From positions 5,603,501 to 5,667,500 of the forward strand of contig NZ_CP097269.1 in assembly GCF_028473645.1 (NCBI RefSeq): DNA of 64,000 nt, in the 5' to 3' direction. The translations under genes and the position numbers were made by a program. Source of the stretch: Acidovorax sp. GBBC 1281 (GTDB taxonomy: Bacteria > Pseudomonadota > Gammaproteobacteria > Burkholderiales > Burkholderiaceae_C). This document shows, in pieces, positions 27,080 through 34,716 of this stretch. A model generated the notes under the pieces. The model was not told where the DNA came from. It did not search any database and saw only the letters and a list, made by a program, of their open reading frames with translations. The first letter of the stretch is position 1, and each line of letters starts with the position of its first letter.

Positions 27080-27128
27080 TGTGGATAACCCATGGGTTGC
27101 TCTGGAAATGTCCCCAGGCTTGTCCACA
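27080..27128. other. Two further DnaA boxes, module B
   Basis: TGTGGATAA (27080-27088), a perfect consensus box on the minus strand, and TTGTCCACA (27120-27128) on the plus strand, flanking a degenerate site ATGTCCCCA (27108-27116). Confidence 0.7.
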
Positions 27129-27154
27129 ATGTGCTCCGGATCGGCATCGGCCAA

Positions 27155-27180
27155 AGAAAAAAGGGCCCCGAAGGGCCCTT
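27155..27180 (-). terminator. Terminator of pagL
   Basis: AAGGGCCC (27161-27168) pairs with GGGCCCTT (27173-27180) around a CGAA loop. In the leftward direction it is followed by TTTTTTCTTT. It separates pagL from the origin-like region. Confidence 0.85.
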
Positions 27181-27206
27181 GTTGGCATGGATGAAGCAGG
27201 CAGGGA

Positions 27207-27788
27207 TCAGAAGTGGTACGCGTAGCGCAGCTGCACGAAGTTCTCGCCCGGGTTGGGCTTCTTGATGCCCGCGTTGGACAGGTGCTGCACCCGCAGCACG
27301 ATCTCGTGCTGGCGCTGCGCGCCCAGGCTGTAGCCCACGCCCAGGTGGGAGCCGAAGTTGTAGCGGGTGCTGAACTCCTTGTCGGGGGTGTGGTACTTGC
27401 GGTCGGCATACGTGATGCCGACGCCCCCTTCCCAGAACCAGTTGGCACTGCCGTTGTCCAGGCGCAGGCGGAAGGTGGGCGTGAAGCCGACCACGGTCAG
27501 GTCGCCCGAGCCGTTGACCCCGTTGTACGACCAGCGGCTGGCGGAAATGTCCCAGTAGCCGCGCACTTCATGGCCCCACAGCTCGCTCTGCCAGTTCCAG
27601 GGCAGCGTCACGCCCACAGCGGCGGAATTGGTCTGGTGTTCTGCCCAGCCGCCCTGCACGTAGACGGACGGGCTGGTGCCCGAAGGCTGAGCGTGAACGG
27701 CGCCCGCGCCGGCGACGCAGGCCAGCGCCAAGAAAAAAGCGTTCCCGCGCAACAGGGCGCGGGAACGCAGGAGGTGGATGATCGGCAT
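27207..27788 (-). CDS. pagL: Lipid A 3-O-deacylase PagL
   Basis: This 193-residue outer-membrane beta-barrel has a signal peptide (LALACVAGAGAVHA, cleavage near 34). The C-terminal half carries the PagL active site: VQHLSNAGIKKPNPGENF holds the His-x-Ser pair and the acidic residue. It ends in aromatic F (RYAYHF), as outer-membrane barrels do. PagL removes the 3-position acyl chain of lipid A. GAGGGAA upstream of 27788 fixes the start; the frame extending to 27944 has no support. Confidence 0.87.
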   Translation of the reverse strand: MPIIHLLRSRALLRGNAFFLALACVAGAGAVHAQPSGTSPSVYVQGGWAEHQTNSAAVGVTLPWNWQSELWGHEVRGYWDISASRWSYNGVNGSGDLTVVGFTPTFRLRLDNGSANWFWEGGVGITYADRKYHTPDKEFSTRYNFGSHLGVGYSLGAQRQHEIVLRVQHLSNAGIKKPNPGENFVQLRYAYHF

Positions 27789-27962
27789 GGAAATTCCCTC
27801 GATGGGATGACTGTGGGTTTGCACAACGTGTGTAACCCACTGTATGCCGCCCATCGGGGGGTGCGTTGTAGGCAGTCGCCTCAACCGTACTGATCGGTCG
27901 GGATCTGACCGGAGGGTATGCAGGGATGTCCAGACTGTGCGCAAACCCCCCGGACCGATCGC

Positions 27963-28550
27963 TTACTGCGGCGCGGGTGCGGGCACCGGCGGCACGGCCG
28001 GGCGTTCGCCGCGCGGGCCGCCATGGCGTCCGTCCTTGCCGCGCTCACCATCGCGTGGGCCGCCCATGCCGGGGTGGCGGTGCATGCGGCGGCTTTCCTG
28101 GTCGAACGTCTTTTGCTGCGCCGGGGTCAGCGTAGCGTAGAACGCCTTGGTGGCTTCATCGCGGCGGTCGGCCTCCGCGCTGTGCTGGGCGCGCATGGCC
28201 CGCATGCGGTCGATGCGCTCGGGCGTGGTCAGCTGGTCGAGGCCCTTGGGATCGAGCCGCGCGCCGCGCTCCTGCGGCTGCATCGCGGCCTTGAAGGTTT
28301 CCCAGGCGGGCTGCTGGGCCGGGGTGAGCTGCAGCTTTTGCTGCAGGGCGTTGGCACGCTGCTCCATGTGCGCCTTGCGCTGCTCGGGGCTGGGCATGCG
28401 GTGGCGCGGGCCGTCCTGCGACTGGCCGGCGGCGGGCGGCGCGGACGGGGCGGGGGGAGGGGTCTGCGCGAAGGCGGGTGCGGCGAGGGCAGCCAGCAGG
28501 GCGGTGGCGGCGGCAGCGCCGGCGATGCGTCGTTGGAAGAAGATGGACAT
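27963..28550 (-). CDS. Spy/CpxP-type periplasmic LTxxQ-motif protein
   Basis: This 195-residue protein has a signal peptide ending near APAFA, a Pro-rich linker, and two LTxxQ motifs (LQLTPAQQPAW and ATLTPAQQKTF) within a helical, Met/Arg/Gln-rich region. A His/Gly/Arg/Pro-rich tail follows (HRHPGMGGPRDGERG). Spy-like proteins are ATP-independent periplasmic chaperones and CpxP-like ones are sensor inhibitors. The His-rich tail might bind metal. AGGAA precedes the ATG at 28550. Confidence 0.75.
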   Translation of the reverse strand: MSIFFQRRIAGAAAATALLAALAAPAFAQTPPPAPSAPPAAGQSQDGPRHRMPSPEQRKAHMEQRANALQQKLQLTPAQQPAWETFKAAMQPQERGARLDPKGLDQLTTPERIDRMRAMRAQHSAEADRRDEATKAFYATLTPAQQKTFDQESRRMHRHPGMGGPRDGERGKDGRHGGPRGERPAVPPVPAPAPQ

Positions 28551-28751
28551 GGTGGTTCCTTTCTTGCCCCAGGGGGCGAGTGGGTCCGCCGCAACGACCG
28601 TTGCAGCGGTTGAGGGCCAGTGTCTTCCCCCTGTGTAACGCCGGCGTGAGGCGTTCGTGTGGCTGTGTAAAGTTGTGACAAGGGTTGGTTGCCCTGTCCG
28701 TGCAACGGGGCATGGGAATGGCCCCATGCCGGCGTATCGATTGCCCGTGCA

Positions 28752-28768
28752 GCTATTAAATAAATAGC
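28752..28768. repeat. 17-nt intergenic palindrome (GCTATTAAATAAATAGC)
   Basis: Arms GCTATT/AATAGC around 5 nt, followed by AAA, in the 366-bp gap between the Spy-like gene and rdgC. The rest of that gap holds no gene that I can support. Confidence 0.7.
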
Positions 28769-28916
28769 AAACGGGGTGCCATGCCGGTGAAAGCCGCGCC
28801 AGGCCGCGGGCCCGGCGCCGACCGCACCCCCGACAATGGCACCCCGCTGCACCGCGCCGCGCCCCCGGGCGGGCGCCCCAGGGTGTGCCAATGAACGTCA
28901 GAGCTGAAGGATTTCC

Positions 28917-29921
28917 GTGTTCAAGAACATGATCGTGTACCGCATCGCGCCGCAGTGGCAGGTGGACCTGTCGCAGGTGGAAGAGGCGCTGGCCAAGACG
29001 CCGTTCGTGGAGTGCGGCGCCACGCAGGAAAAATCGCTGGGCTGGGTGCCGCCGCGGGGCGACGCGCACGGCCTCATGGCCGAATCCGTGGGCGGGCAGT
29101 GGGTGCTGCGCTTCATGGTCGAGTCCAAGATGCTGCCCGGCTCGGTGCTCAACCGCAAGGTCAAGGAAAAGGCCGCGCGCATCGAGCAGGAAACCGGCCG
29201 CAAGCCCGGCAAGAAGGAAGCCAAGGAGCTCAAGGACGAGGCCAAGCTCGACCTGCTGCCCATGGCCTTCACCAAGCAGGGGTCGATGTGGGTGTGGATC
29301 GACCCGCAGGCCCACTGGCTGGTGCTGGACACCAGCAGCCAGTCGCGGGCCGACGAGGTCGTCACGCTGCTGGTCGAGGCGCTGCCCGGCCTGTCGGTGG
29401 CGCTGCTCGATACGCAGACCTCGCCCCAGGCCGCCATGTCGCACTGGCTCAGCACGCAGGAGCCGCCCGTGGGCTTCAGCGTGGACCGCGAGTGCGAGCT
29501 CAAGAGCGCCGACGAGGCCAAGGCCGTGGTGCGCTATGCCCGCCATCCGCTCGACATCGACGAGGTGCGCGAGCACATCGCCGCCGGCAAGCTGCCCACC
29601 AAGCTCGCGATGACCTGGGACGATCGCGTGTCGTTCCTGCTGAGCGAAGGCCTGCAGGTGCGCAAGATATCGTTCCTGGACACGGTGTTCGAAGGCACCA
29701 AGGCCGATGACGGCGGCTTCGATACCGACGTGGCCATCGCCACGGGCGAGCTCAGCAAGTTGATTCCCGACCTGATCGAGGCGCTGGGCGGCGAAGGCCG
29801 CACCGAACTGGGCGGCACGCCCCCGGCAGCGCCGGCGGCCGACACTGCCGCCCCTGCGCCTTCGAGCAGCCCTGCTGCCGTGGCGGCCAACGGTGCCGAA
29901 GACGACGACGCACCGTTCTGA
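28917..29921 (+). CDS. rdgC: Recombination-associated protein RdgC
   Basis: This 334-residue protein is typical RdgC from its first residues (MFKNMIVYRIAPQW), with the GWVPPRG motif near 40 and the C-terminal domain containing HPLDIDEVREHI and ISFLDTVFEG. RdgC forms a ring dimer on double-stranded DNA and restrains RecA. Translation starts at a GTG with GAAGGA 6 nt upstream. The C-terminus carries a disordered Pro/Ala/Ser tail ending DDDAPF, which is similar in style to the SSB tail. Confidence 0.93.
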   Translation: MFKNMIVYRIAPQWQVDLSQVEEALAKTPFVECGATQEKSLGWVPPRGDAHGLMAESVGGQWVLRFMVESKMLPGSVLNRKVKEKAARIEQETGRKPGKKEAKELKDEAKLDLLPMAFTKQGSMWVWIDPQAHWLVLDTSSQSRADEVVTLLVEALPGLSVALLDTQTSPQAAMSHWLSTQEPPVGFSVDRECELKSADEAKAVVRYARHPLDIDEVREHIAAGKLPTKLAMTWDDRVSFLLSEGLQVRKISFLDTVFEGTKADDGGFDTDVAIATGELSKLIPDLIEALGGEGRTELGGTPPAAPAADTAAPAPSSSPAAVAANGAEDDDAPF

Positions 29922-30106
29922 CCCGCGGGCCCGCGGCCCGGGACAGCGCGCTGCCGCGCGGGCGCGAACCCGCATCGCCGTGGGGCCATCGTTTGGCGAT
30001 GCGCCCCGCTGCGTGCACGATGGCTGTCGCGGCAGGGCCGGCCTGGACCGATGGCCGACCGGCGCATTCCCCACGTCCCGTGAAAACCGTTGCCTGGAGG
30101 TATCCG

Positions 30107-30499
30107 ATGACCGTCATCACCCGTTCCGTTGTCAGCACCGCCGTTGCCCTGGCGGCCCTGTGCGCGGGCCCCGCGCAGGCGCACCACGGCTGGTCCTGGG
30201 CGGAAGAAGCCCAGTCCGAGCTGGCCGGCACCGTGCAGCGCGTGCAGATCGCGCCGCCCCATCCCACGCTGGAGGTCAAGACCGCCGAGGGCGCCCTCTG
30301 GCGCGTGGAGCTGGGCAATCCGTCGCAGACCGAGCGCTCCGGTTTCACCGCGGCCTCCGCCAAGCCGGGCGATGCCATCACCGCCATCGGCAACCGTGAC
30401 CGGGACACTTTCCAGCGGCGCATGAAGGCCGTGCAGATCCAGGTCGGCGGCAAGACCTACGACCTCTACCCCGAGCGCATCCAGAACCCCAAACGCTAG
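30107..30499 (+). CDS. DUF6152-like exported protein
   Basis: This 130-residue protein has a signal peptide (VVSTAVALAALCAGPAQA) followed by HHGWSWAEEAQSELAGTV, the recognisable start of DUF6152 proteins, and a small beta-rich domain. The function is unknown. CTGGAGG at 30094-30100 fixes the start over an upstream in-frame ATG. The gene is followed after 8 nt by a membrane protein gene that usually accompanies it. Confidence 0.72.
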   Translation: MTVITRSVVSTAVALAALCAGPAQAHHGWSWAEEAQSELAGTVQRVQIAPPHPTLEVKTAEGALWRVELGNPSQTERSGFTAASAKPGDAITAIGNRDRDTFQRRMKAVQIQVGGKTYDLYPERIQNPKR

Positions 30500-30507
30500 A
30501 AGGCCCC

Positions 30508-30990
30508 ATGGATTTCGCCGGGCTCGCGCCCCTGCTGGACACCCTGGCCGCGTCCGCCCCGGCCGCGTGGCTGCGCCAGTCCGGCACGGTCTACCTGGTG
30601 GTCAACGCCTTGCACATCGCCGTGCTGGGCCTGGGCGTGGGCGCCGCCGTGCTGCTGGACCTGCGCCTGGTCGGCCGGCGCATTCCCCTGGCACTGCTGG
30701 GTCCGTTCCTGTCGCGCGCGGCGGGGGCGGGGATCGCGCTGGCCCTGGTCACCGGGCTGTGGCTGTTCGCCACCCGGCCGGCCGATTACCTGGCCAATCC
30801 GGCGTTCCTGGTGAAGGTGGCGGTGATCGGGCTGGCGCTGCTGAATGCGCTGGCGCTGCATGCCGGCGGGCACTGGGCGCGCGCCCTGCGCGAAGGGCGG
30901 GCCGGCGGCTGGGTGCGCATGCAGGCCGCGGTGTCGCTCGCGCTGTGGCTGGGGGCCGTGCTGGCGGGGCGCTGGATCGGATTTCTCTGA
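30508..30990 (+). CDS. DUF6644-like integral membrane protein
   Basis: This 160-residue protein has four predicted membrane segments, including VVNALHIAVLGLGVGAAVLL with a conserved-looking His, and GAGIALALVTGLWLFA. It starts 8 nt after the DUF6152-like gene with GAAGG upstream, so the two form an operon. Pairing with DUF6152 is common in Proteobacteria. A role in redox or haem chemistry is suggested by the buried histidines only. Confidence 0.65.
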   Translation: MDFAGLAPLLDTLAASAPAAWLRQSGTVYLVVNALHIAVLGLGVGAAVLLDLRLVGRRIPLALLGPFLSRAAGAGIALALVTGLWLFATRPADYLANPAFLVKVAVIGLALLNALALHAGGHWARALREGRAGGWVRMQAAVSLALWLGAVLAGRWIGFL

Positions 30991-31061
30991 GAACGTCGGG
31001 CGATTGAGCGCCAACGCGATCTCCAAAAAGACATTGGACAGGTTCTCAGGGTCCGTGCGGC

Positions 31062-31074
31062 TACCATGCCGGCC
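31062..31074 (+). promoter_or_regulatory. -10-like element of the spmAB fusion gene
   Basis: TACCAT (31062-31067), 7 nt (GCCGGCC), then the ATG at 31075. The spacing equals that at copA, nudJ, mnmA and aroG. Confidence 0.4.
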
Positions 31075-32328
31075 ATGGCGCTCAACTGGGTCTGGATCGG
31101 GTTCTTCACCGTGGCGTTCGCCACGGCCGTCGTGCGCTGGCTGCTGGGCGCGGACGGCATCTTCCAGGCCTTGCTGGCCGCGCTGTTCGATGCGGCCCGC
31201 TCGGGCTTCGAGATCTCGCTGGGCCTGGCCGGCGTGATGGCGCTGTGGCTGGGCCTGCTGCGCGTGGGCGAGCGCGCCGGCATGATCGAGCTGCTCGCCC
31301 GCGCCGCTGCCCCGCTGCTGCGCCGGCTGTTCCCCGGCGTGCCCGACGGCCACCCGGCGCAGGGCGCGATGACCATGAACCTCTCGGCCAACCTGCTGGG
31401 CCTGGACAACGCCGCCACGCCGCTCGGCCTCACGGCCATGCGCGAACTGCAGACCCTCAACCCCGGCCCGCCCGACACCGCCAGCAACGCGCAGATCATG
31501 TTCGTGGTGATGAACACCGCGGGGCTCACGCTCATTCCCACCTCGGTCATTGCCATCCGCCAGAGCCTGGCCCTGAAGCAGGGGTTGGGCGCGGGCTTCA
31601 ACGCGGCGGACATCTTTTTGCCGACGCTGCTGGTCACCTTCGCGTCGCTGCTGGCGGGCGTGCTGGCCGTGGCCGTGTGCCAGCGCCTGCCCCTGTGGCG
31701 CGCGCGCTTTCTGCTGCCCGTGCTGGCCGTGGCCGGGCTGCTGGCGGCGGCGGTCACTGCGCTCGCCCGGTTGCCGGCCGAGCAGGCCGCGCGCATCGCC
31801 GGCACCACCGGAGCGGCGGTCATCCTGGGCGTGGTCATGCTCTTCGTGCTGGCGGGCGCCGTGCGGCGCGTGAACGTCTACGACGCCTTCATCGAAGGCG
31901 CCAAGGAAGGCTTCGGCGTGGCGGTGCAGATCGTGCCCTACCTCATCGCCATCCTCGCGGCCATCGGCGTCTTCCGCGCCGCGGGCTGCATGGATGCGCT
32001 GCTGGGCGCCATCGGCGCGGGCGTGGCGGCGATGGGCTGGGACACCGCGTTCCTGCCGGCCCTGCCCGTGGGGTTGATGAAGGTGCTTTCCGGCGCCGGC
32101 GCGCGGGGCCTGATGATCGATGTCATGCAGACGCACGGCGTCGATTCCTTCGCCGGCCGCCTGGCTGCCATCGTGCAGGGATCGACGGAAACCACCTTCT
32201 ACGTGCTGGCGGTGTACTTCGGCAGCGTGGGCATCCGGCACGCGCGGCATGCGCTGGCGTGCGCGCTGGTGGCGGATGCGGTGGGGCTGGCGGCGGCGAT
32301 CGGGGTGGGGTACGCGATGCTGCGGTGA
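31075..32328 (+). CDS. SpmA-SpmB fusion (nucleoside-recognition/spore-maturation family) membrane protein
   Basis: This ~417-residue membrane protein's first ~200 residues match the SpmA-type domain (NLSANLLGLDNAATPLGLTAM, MNTAGLTLIPTSVIAIR). The second ~200 match SpmB (VNVYDAFIEGAKEGFGVAVQ, STETTFYVLAVYFGSVGIR). In Bacillus these are two proteins needed for spore core dehydration. In non-sporulating Proteobacteria the fused form is widespread and its substrate is unknown. An ATG at 31066 would add three residues, but it lies within the -10-like hexamer. Confidence 0.8.
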   Translation: MALNWVWIGFFTVAFATAVVRWLLGADGIFQALLAALFDAARSGFEISLGLAGVMALWLGLLRVGERAGMIELLARAAAPLLRRLFPGVPDGHPAQGAMTMNLSANLLGLDNAATPLGLTAMRELQTLNPGPPDTASNAQIMFVVMNTAGLTLIPTSVIAIRQSLALKQGLGAGFNAADIFLPTLLVTFASLLAGVLAVAVCQRLPLWRARFLLPVLAVAGLLAAAVTALARLPAEQAARIAGTTGAAVILGVVMLFVLAGAVRRVNVYDAFIEGAKEGFGVAVQIVPYLIAILAAIGVFRAAGCMDALLGAIGAGVAAMGWDTAFLPALPVGLMKVLSGAGARGLMIDVMQTHGVDSFAGRLAAIVQGSTETTFYVLAVYFGSVGIRHARHALACALVADAVGLAAAIGVGYAMLR

Positions 32329-32410
32329 GGGGGTTGACCCCGGCTGGTCAGGGCCCAGACGACCACGGGCACCGGCCGATCAATCGCCTGCGCGATCTTG
32401 CGATCGCGAG

Positions 32411-32681
32411 TCAGCCGTACTGTTTTTGCTCATGCGCCTGTTGAAGCCTTTGTGCATCCCACACGCCTGCCTTTGCCGCCAGGAGGAGCATGCCCAGGGT
32501 AATGGGTCTGGTGCACTTGCTTTTCTTGAAAGGGGAAAGCAGCCAGAGACCTTCTGCGCCGAAATAGTCGGATGGCCGGTAATCGCCTGGGGCCACATGG
32601 AACCTGGAAGCAAAATTTTCCATGAAATGAAAGGCGTCATCGCCGGTCAGGCCCAGGTCTTTGACCAGATCGGTATGGGGC
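32411..32681 (-). pseudogene. DUF1493-family protein, N-terminus removed by IS5 copy 2
   Basis: Reading leftward out of the left end of IS5 copy 2, ~90 codons remain (PHTDLVKDLGLTGDDAFHFM through HEQKQYG). The TDLVKDLGLTGDDA segment is typical of the acyl-carrier-like DUF1493 family. The first ~20-35 residues and the promoter are missing, and they are not recognisable on the other side of the IS. The gene is therefore broken. Confidence 0.7.
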
Positions 32682-33732
32682 GGCTTTGTTGCACAAATCG
32701 CGATGCTGATGCCCGTAGACTGACTGCGTGACAGAGACGAAGAACAGGCAGCGGAGCAAGTACCGCACGACGAACTGGAAGGCGTACAACGCGGCGCTGA
32801 AAGCGCGAGGCTCGTTGACGATGTGGCTAGATGAGGGCATGCAGTGGTTTGGCACGCCGACCGGCAGGCGTGGACGCAGCCGAACCTTCTCGGACGCAGC
32901 AATCCAGTTCTGCCTGAGCATCAAGTGCCTGTTCGGCCAGCCCTTGCGACAGGCGCTGGGCATGGTGCAGAGCCTGCTGCGGCTGGCAAAGCTGGACTGG
33001 CCGGTACCTGACTTCAGCACTGTTTGCCGGCGCCAAAAGACCTTGCAGGTCGAACTGAGCTACCAGCGAACCAACTCGCCGCTGCAGTTGCTGGTGGACA
33101 GCACCGGCATCAAGTTCCTGGGCGAAGGAGAGTGGAAACGCAAGAAGCATGGTGCTGAATACCGGCGCGAATGGCGCAAGGTCCATCTGGGCATCGACGC
33201 GCAGACGCTGGAAATACGCGCCATCGAGGTGACCAGCAACGCCATTGGGGATGCGCCGATGTTGCCCGGGTTGCTGGCTCAGATTCCCACTGACGAATCC
33301 ATCGAAAGCGTCAGTGCCGATGGCGCCTACGACACGCGCGCCTGCCTGGACGCCATTGCCGAGCGGCACGCGATGGCGGTGATCCCGCCCCGCAAGAACG
33401 CCAGCCATTGGAAGAAGTCGAGTCCGGGCTCGGCGCATCGTAATGAGGCCATTCGGGCGTGCCAGCGCCTGGGTCGCGGCATTTGGAAGAAGTGGAGCGG
33501 CTACCACCGGCGCAGCCTTGTGGAGACGAAGATGCACTGCTTCAAGCGACTGGGCGAACGGGTGATCGCGCGCACGTTCGACCGCCAGGTTGTGGAGCTG
33601 CATGTCCGCGTGGCCTTGCTCAATCGGTTCAGTCAGATCGGCCGTCCTCACACCGTGTCGGTGACTGCTGTGGCATAGGTCCGTCTGGGGTTGGGGTCAT
33701 GCCGTCTGCAATTCGATTTGTGCAACAGCGCC
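32682..33732 (+). mobile_element. IS5-family element, copy 2 (complete, 1051 bp)
   Basis: The 19-bp imperfect inverted repeats are the same as in copy 1, and the transposase is uninterrupted. The flanking 9-mers differ (GTATGGGGC on the left, CCGCCCAGT on the right), so this copy has lost its target duplication, most simply by recombination with another copy. It is the reference that shows the exact IS630 insertion point (TA at 32828-32829). Confidence 0.93.
32728..33678 (+). CDS. IS5-family (IS903-like) transposase, intact
   Basis: This 316-residue DDE transposase uses a GTG start. Asp is in LLVDSTGIKFLG, the second Asp in SADGAYDTRAC, and Glu in the Y-x-R-x-LVET-type signature RRSLVETKMHCFKRL. 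The N-terminal basic region is complete, unlike in copies 1 and 3. This could be the active source for the other copies. Confidence 0.9.
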   Translation: MTETKNRQRSKYRTTNWKAYNAALKARGSLTMWLDEGMQWFGTPTGRRGRSRTFSDAAIQFCLSIKCLFGQPLRQALGMVQSLLRLAKLDWPVPDFSTVCRRQKTLQVELSYQRTNSPLQLLVDSTGIKFLGEGEWKRKKHGAEYRREWRKVHLGIDAQTLEIRAIEVTSNAIGDAPMLPGLLAQIPTDESIESVSADGAYDTRACLDAIAERHAMAVIPPRKNASHWKKSSPGSAHRNEAIRACQRLGRGIWKKWSGYHRRSLVETKMHCFKRLGERVIARTFDRQVVELHVRVALLNRFSQIGRPHTVSVTAVA

Positions 33733-33830
33733 CCGCCCAGTTGATCCAGTGTCTGGTCGATGGCTATCCACAGGAATAATTCTTCCGGAGAAAGGTCGGC
33801 GAGGTTATGGTATTGATAAGTATTTGACAG
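33733..33830 (-). pseudogene. Possible gene start truncated by IS5 copy 2
   Basis: Leftward, an open frame encodes about 32 codons containing NLADLSPEELFLWIAIDQTL and runs into the IS right end. No ATG is in frame; a CTG at 33830 lies 5 nt after AAGGGAG. The peptide looks like genuine protein sequence, but I cannot name it. It may be the remnant of a gene displaced by the rearrangement. The rest of 33831-33926 is AT-rich promoter-like DNA. Confidence 0.3.
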
Positions 33831-33926
33831 GATGACTCCCTTTGTTATTGATCGTGCAGTATTTAATCATTAACCCATCCGATTATTTCGCTCTCCATTG
33901 TTGATTTTTTTCAGAAGAGAAAATTG

Positions 33927-34175
33927 ATGACCGACGCTCCGCAACGCCCCGACCTGCCCGACCACCTCTCCATCGACCCGCGCAGCCCGCACCATGTCGT
34001 CGCCGTGTTCGAGCACGACATCGGCATCCGCTTCAATGGCAAGGAGCGCTTCGACGTGGAGGAGTACTGCGTGAGCGGGGGGTGGGTGAAGGTGCCCGCG
34101 GGCAAGACGGTGGACCGCAAGGGCCGGCCGCTGATGATCACGCTCAAGGGCGCGGTGGAAGCGTTCTACAAATAA
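33927..34175 (+). CDS. DUF3297-family small protein
   Basis: This 82-residue protein has the conserved block DPRSPHHVVAVFEHDIGIRF and GWVKVPAGKTVDRKGRPLMI, characteristic of DUF3297. The function is unknown. The ATG at 33927 (rather than the preceding in-frame TTG) has AGAAGAG 6-7 nt upstream. GC content is normal for the genome, unlike the AT-rich leader. It is convergent with the STY0301-like gene. Confidence 0.8.
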   Translation: MTDAPQRPDLPDHLSIDPRSPHHVVAVFEHDIGIRFNGKERFDVEEYCVSGGWVKVPAGKTVDRKGRPLMITLKGAVEAFYK

Positions 34176-34198
34176 AAAATCCGCCGAGAAGGCGGATT
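34174..34198 (-). terminator. Terminator of the effector/immunity pair (convergent with the DUF3297 gene)
   Basis: AATCCGCC (34178-34185) pairs with GGCGGATT (34191-34198) around GAGAA. Leftward it is followed by a run of T (complement of AAAAAA). It may also weakly serve the rightward gene. Confidence 0.82.
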
Positions 34199-34220
34199 GT
34201 CTGGACCGGCGGTCCCGGCG

Positions 34221-34694
34221 TCACTCGCATTGAAAACGTACCTGTAGCACTGCCGGCTTGCCCGACTTGCGCGATACAACCGTACAGCGCTTCACCGCGT
34301 CATCCACGCGCTGCGCCATTCGCACCACGCCGCCAGCATAGTCGCAGGAAAGGAACTTGCCCTGTGAGTAATCTCCTTCGAAAGTCCATACGGCGGTAGA
34401 GCCGCCTTTGCCGGGCTTATCTGACTGTGGCATCAACGCGGCCTCACGAATGAGAGGACCATCGAAGACGTTGTAGCCGGTCAGCCTCAGGGGATTCGCG
34501 TCCAGCACGATTTCCGCGCCTGCGGGCAGGCTGGATGCAGAAGCCCGTGGCTCGTTGAGCTGTACTGTAGGGGGACATTCCAGCGTGGTAGAAGCAGCTA
34601 CAGCTGTATTTGGCATACCTGTTACCGCGAAAATGACCACGGCAAGAGCCGTGGACCAGCCGGGTGAGCGGCGTAGGAGGCAGGCTGACGTCAT
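34221..34694 (-). CDS. STY0301-family periplasmic protein, probable immunity protein
   Basis: This 157-residue protein has a signal peptide (ALAVVIFAVTGMPNTAVAAS) and two cysteines able to form a disulfide (FLSCDYAGG, KRCTVVSRK), with ECPPTVQLNEP after the signal. It resembles the STY0301 family. It lies 22 nt downstream of a BPSL0067-like amidase-type gene on the same strand. A periplasmic partner downstream of a murein-directed enzyme is the layout of type VI effector/immunity pairs. The immunity role is inference. Confidence 0.68.
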   Translation of the reverse strand: MTSACLLRRSPGWSTALAVVIFAVTGMPNTAVAASTTLECPPTVQLNEPRASASSLPAGAEIVLDANPLRLTGYNVFDGPLIREAALMPQSDKPGKGGSTAVWTFEGDYSQGKFLSCDYAGGVVRMAQRVDDAVKRCTVVSRKSGKPAVLQVRFQCE

Positions 34695-34716
34695 AGAAAT
34701 CCCATCGTTGTCGTCG

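Larger units (their letters stand above)
26770..27130. repeat. Origin-like module B (second tandem copy)
   Basis: This is the diverged duplicate of module A: a polypyrimidine run (26770-26810), a GC-rich stretch, an AT-rich stretch (26897-26931), a TAG-trio run (26933-26947), and boxes TGTGGACAA at 26962, the consensus TGTGGATAA at 27080 and TTGTCCACA at 27120. The offsets to module A are 481 bp (trio, first box) and 479 bp (later boxes). Sequence between the conserved parts differs substantially, so the duplication is old while the protein-binding landmarks are kept. Confidence 0.75.
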
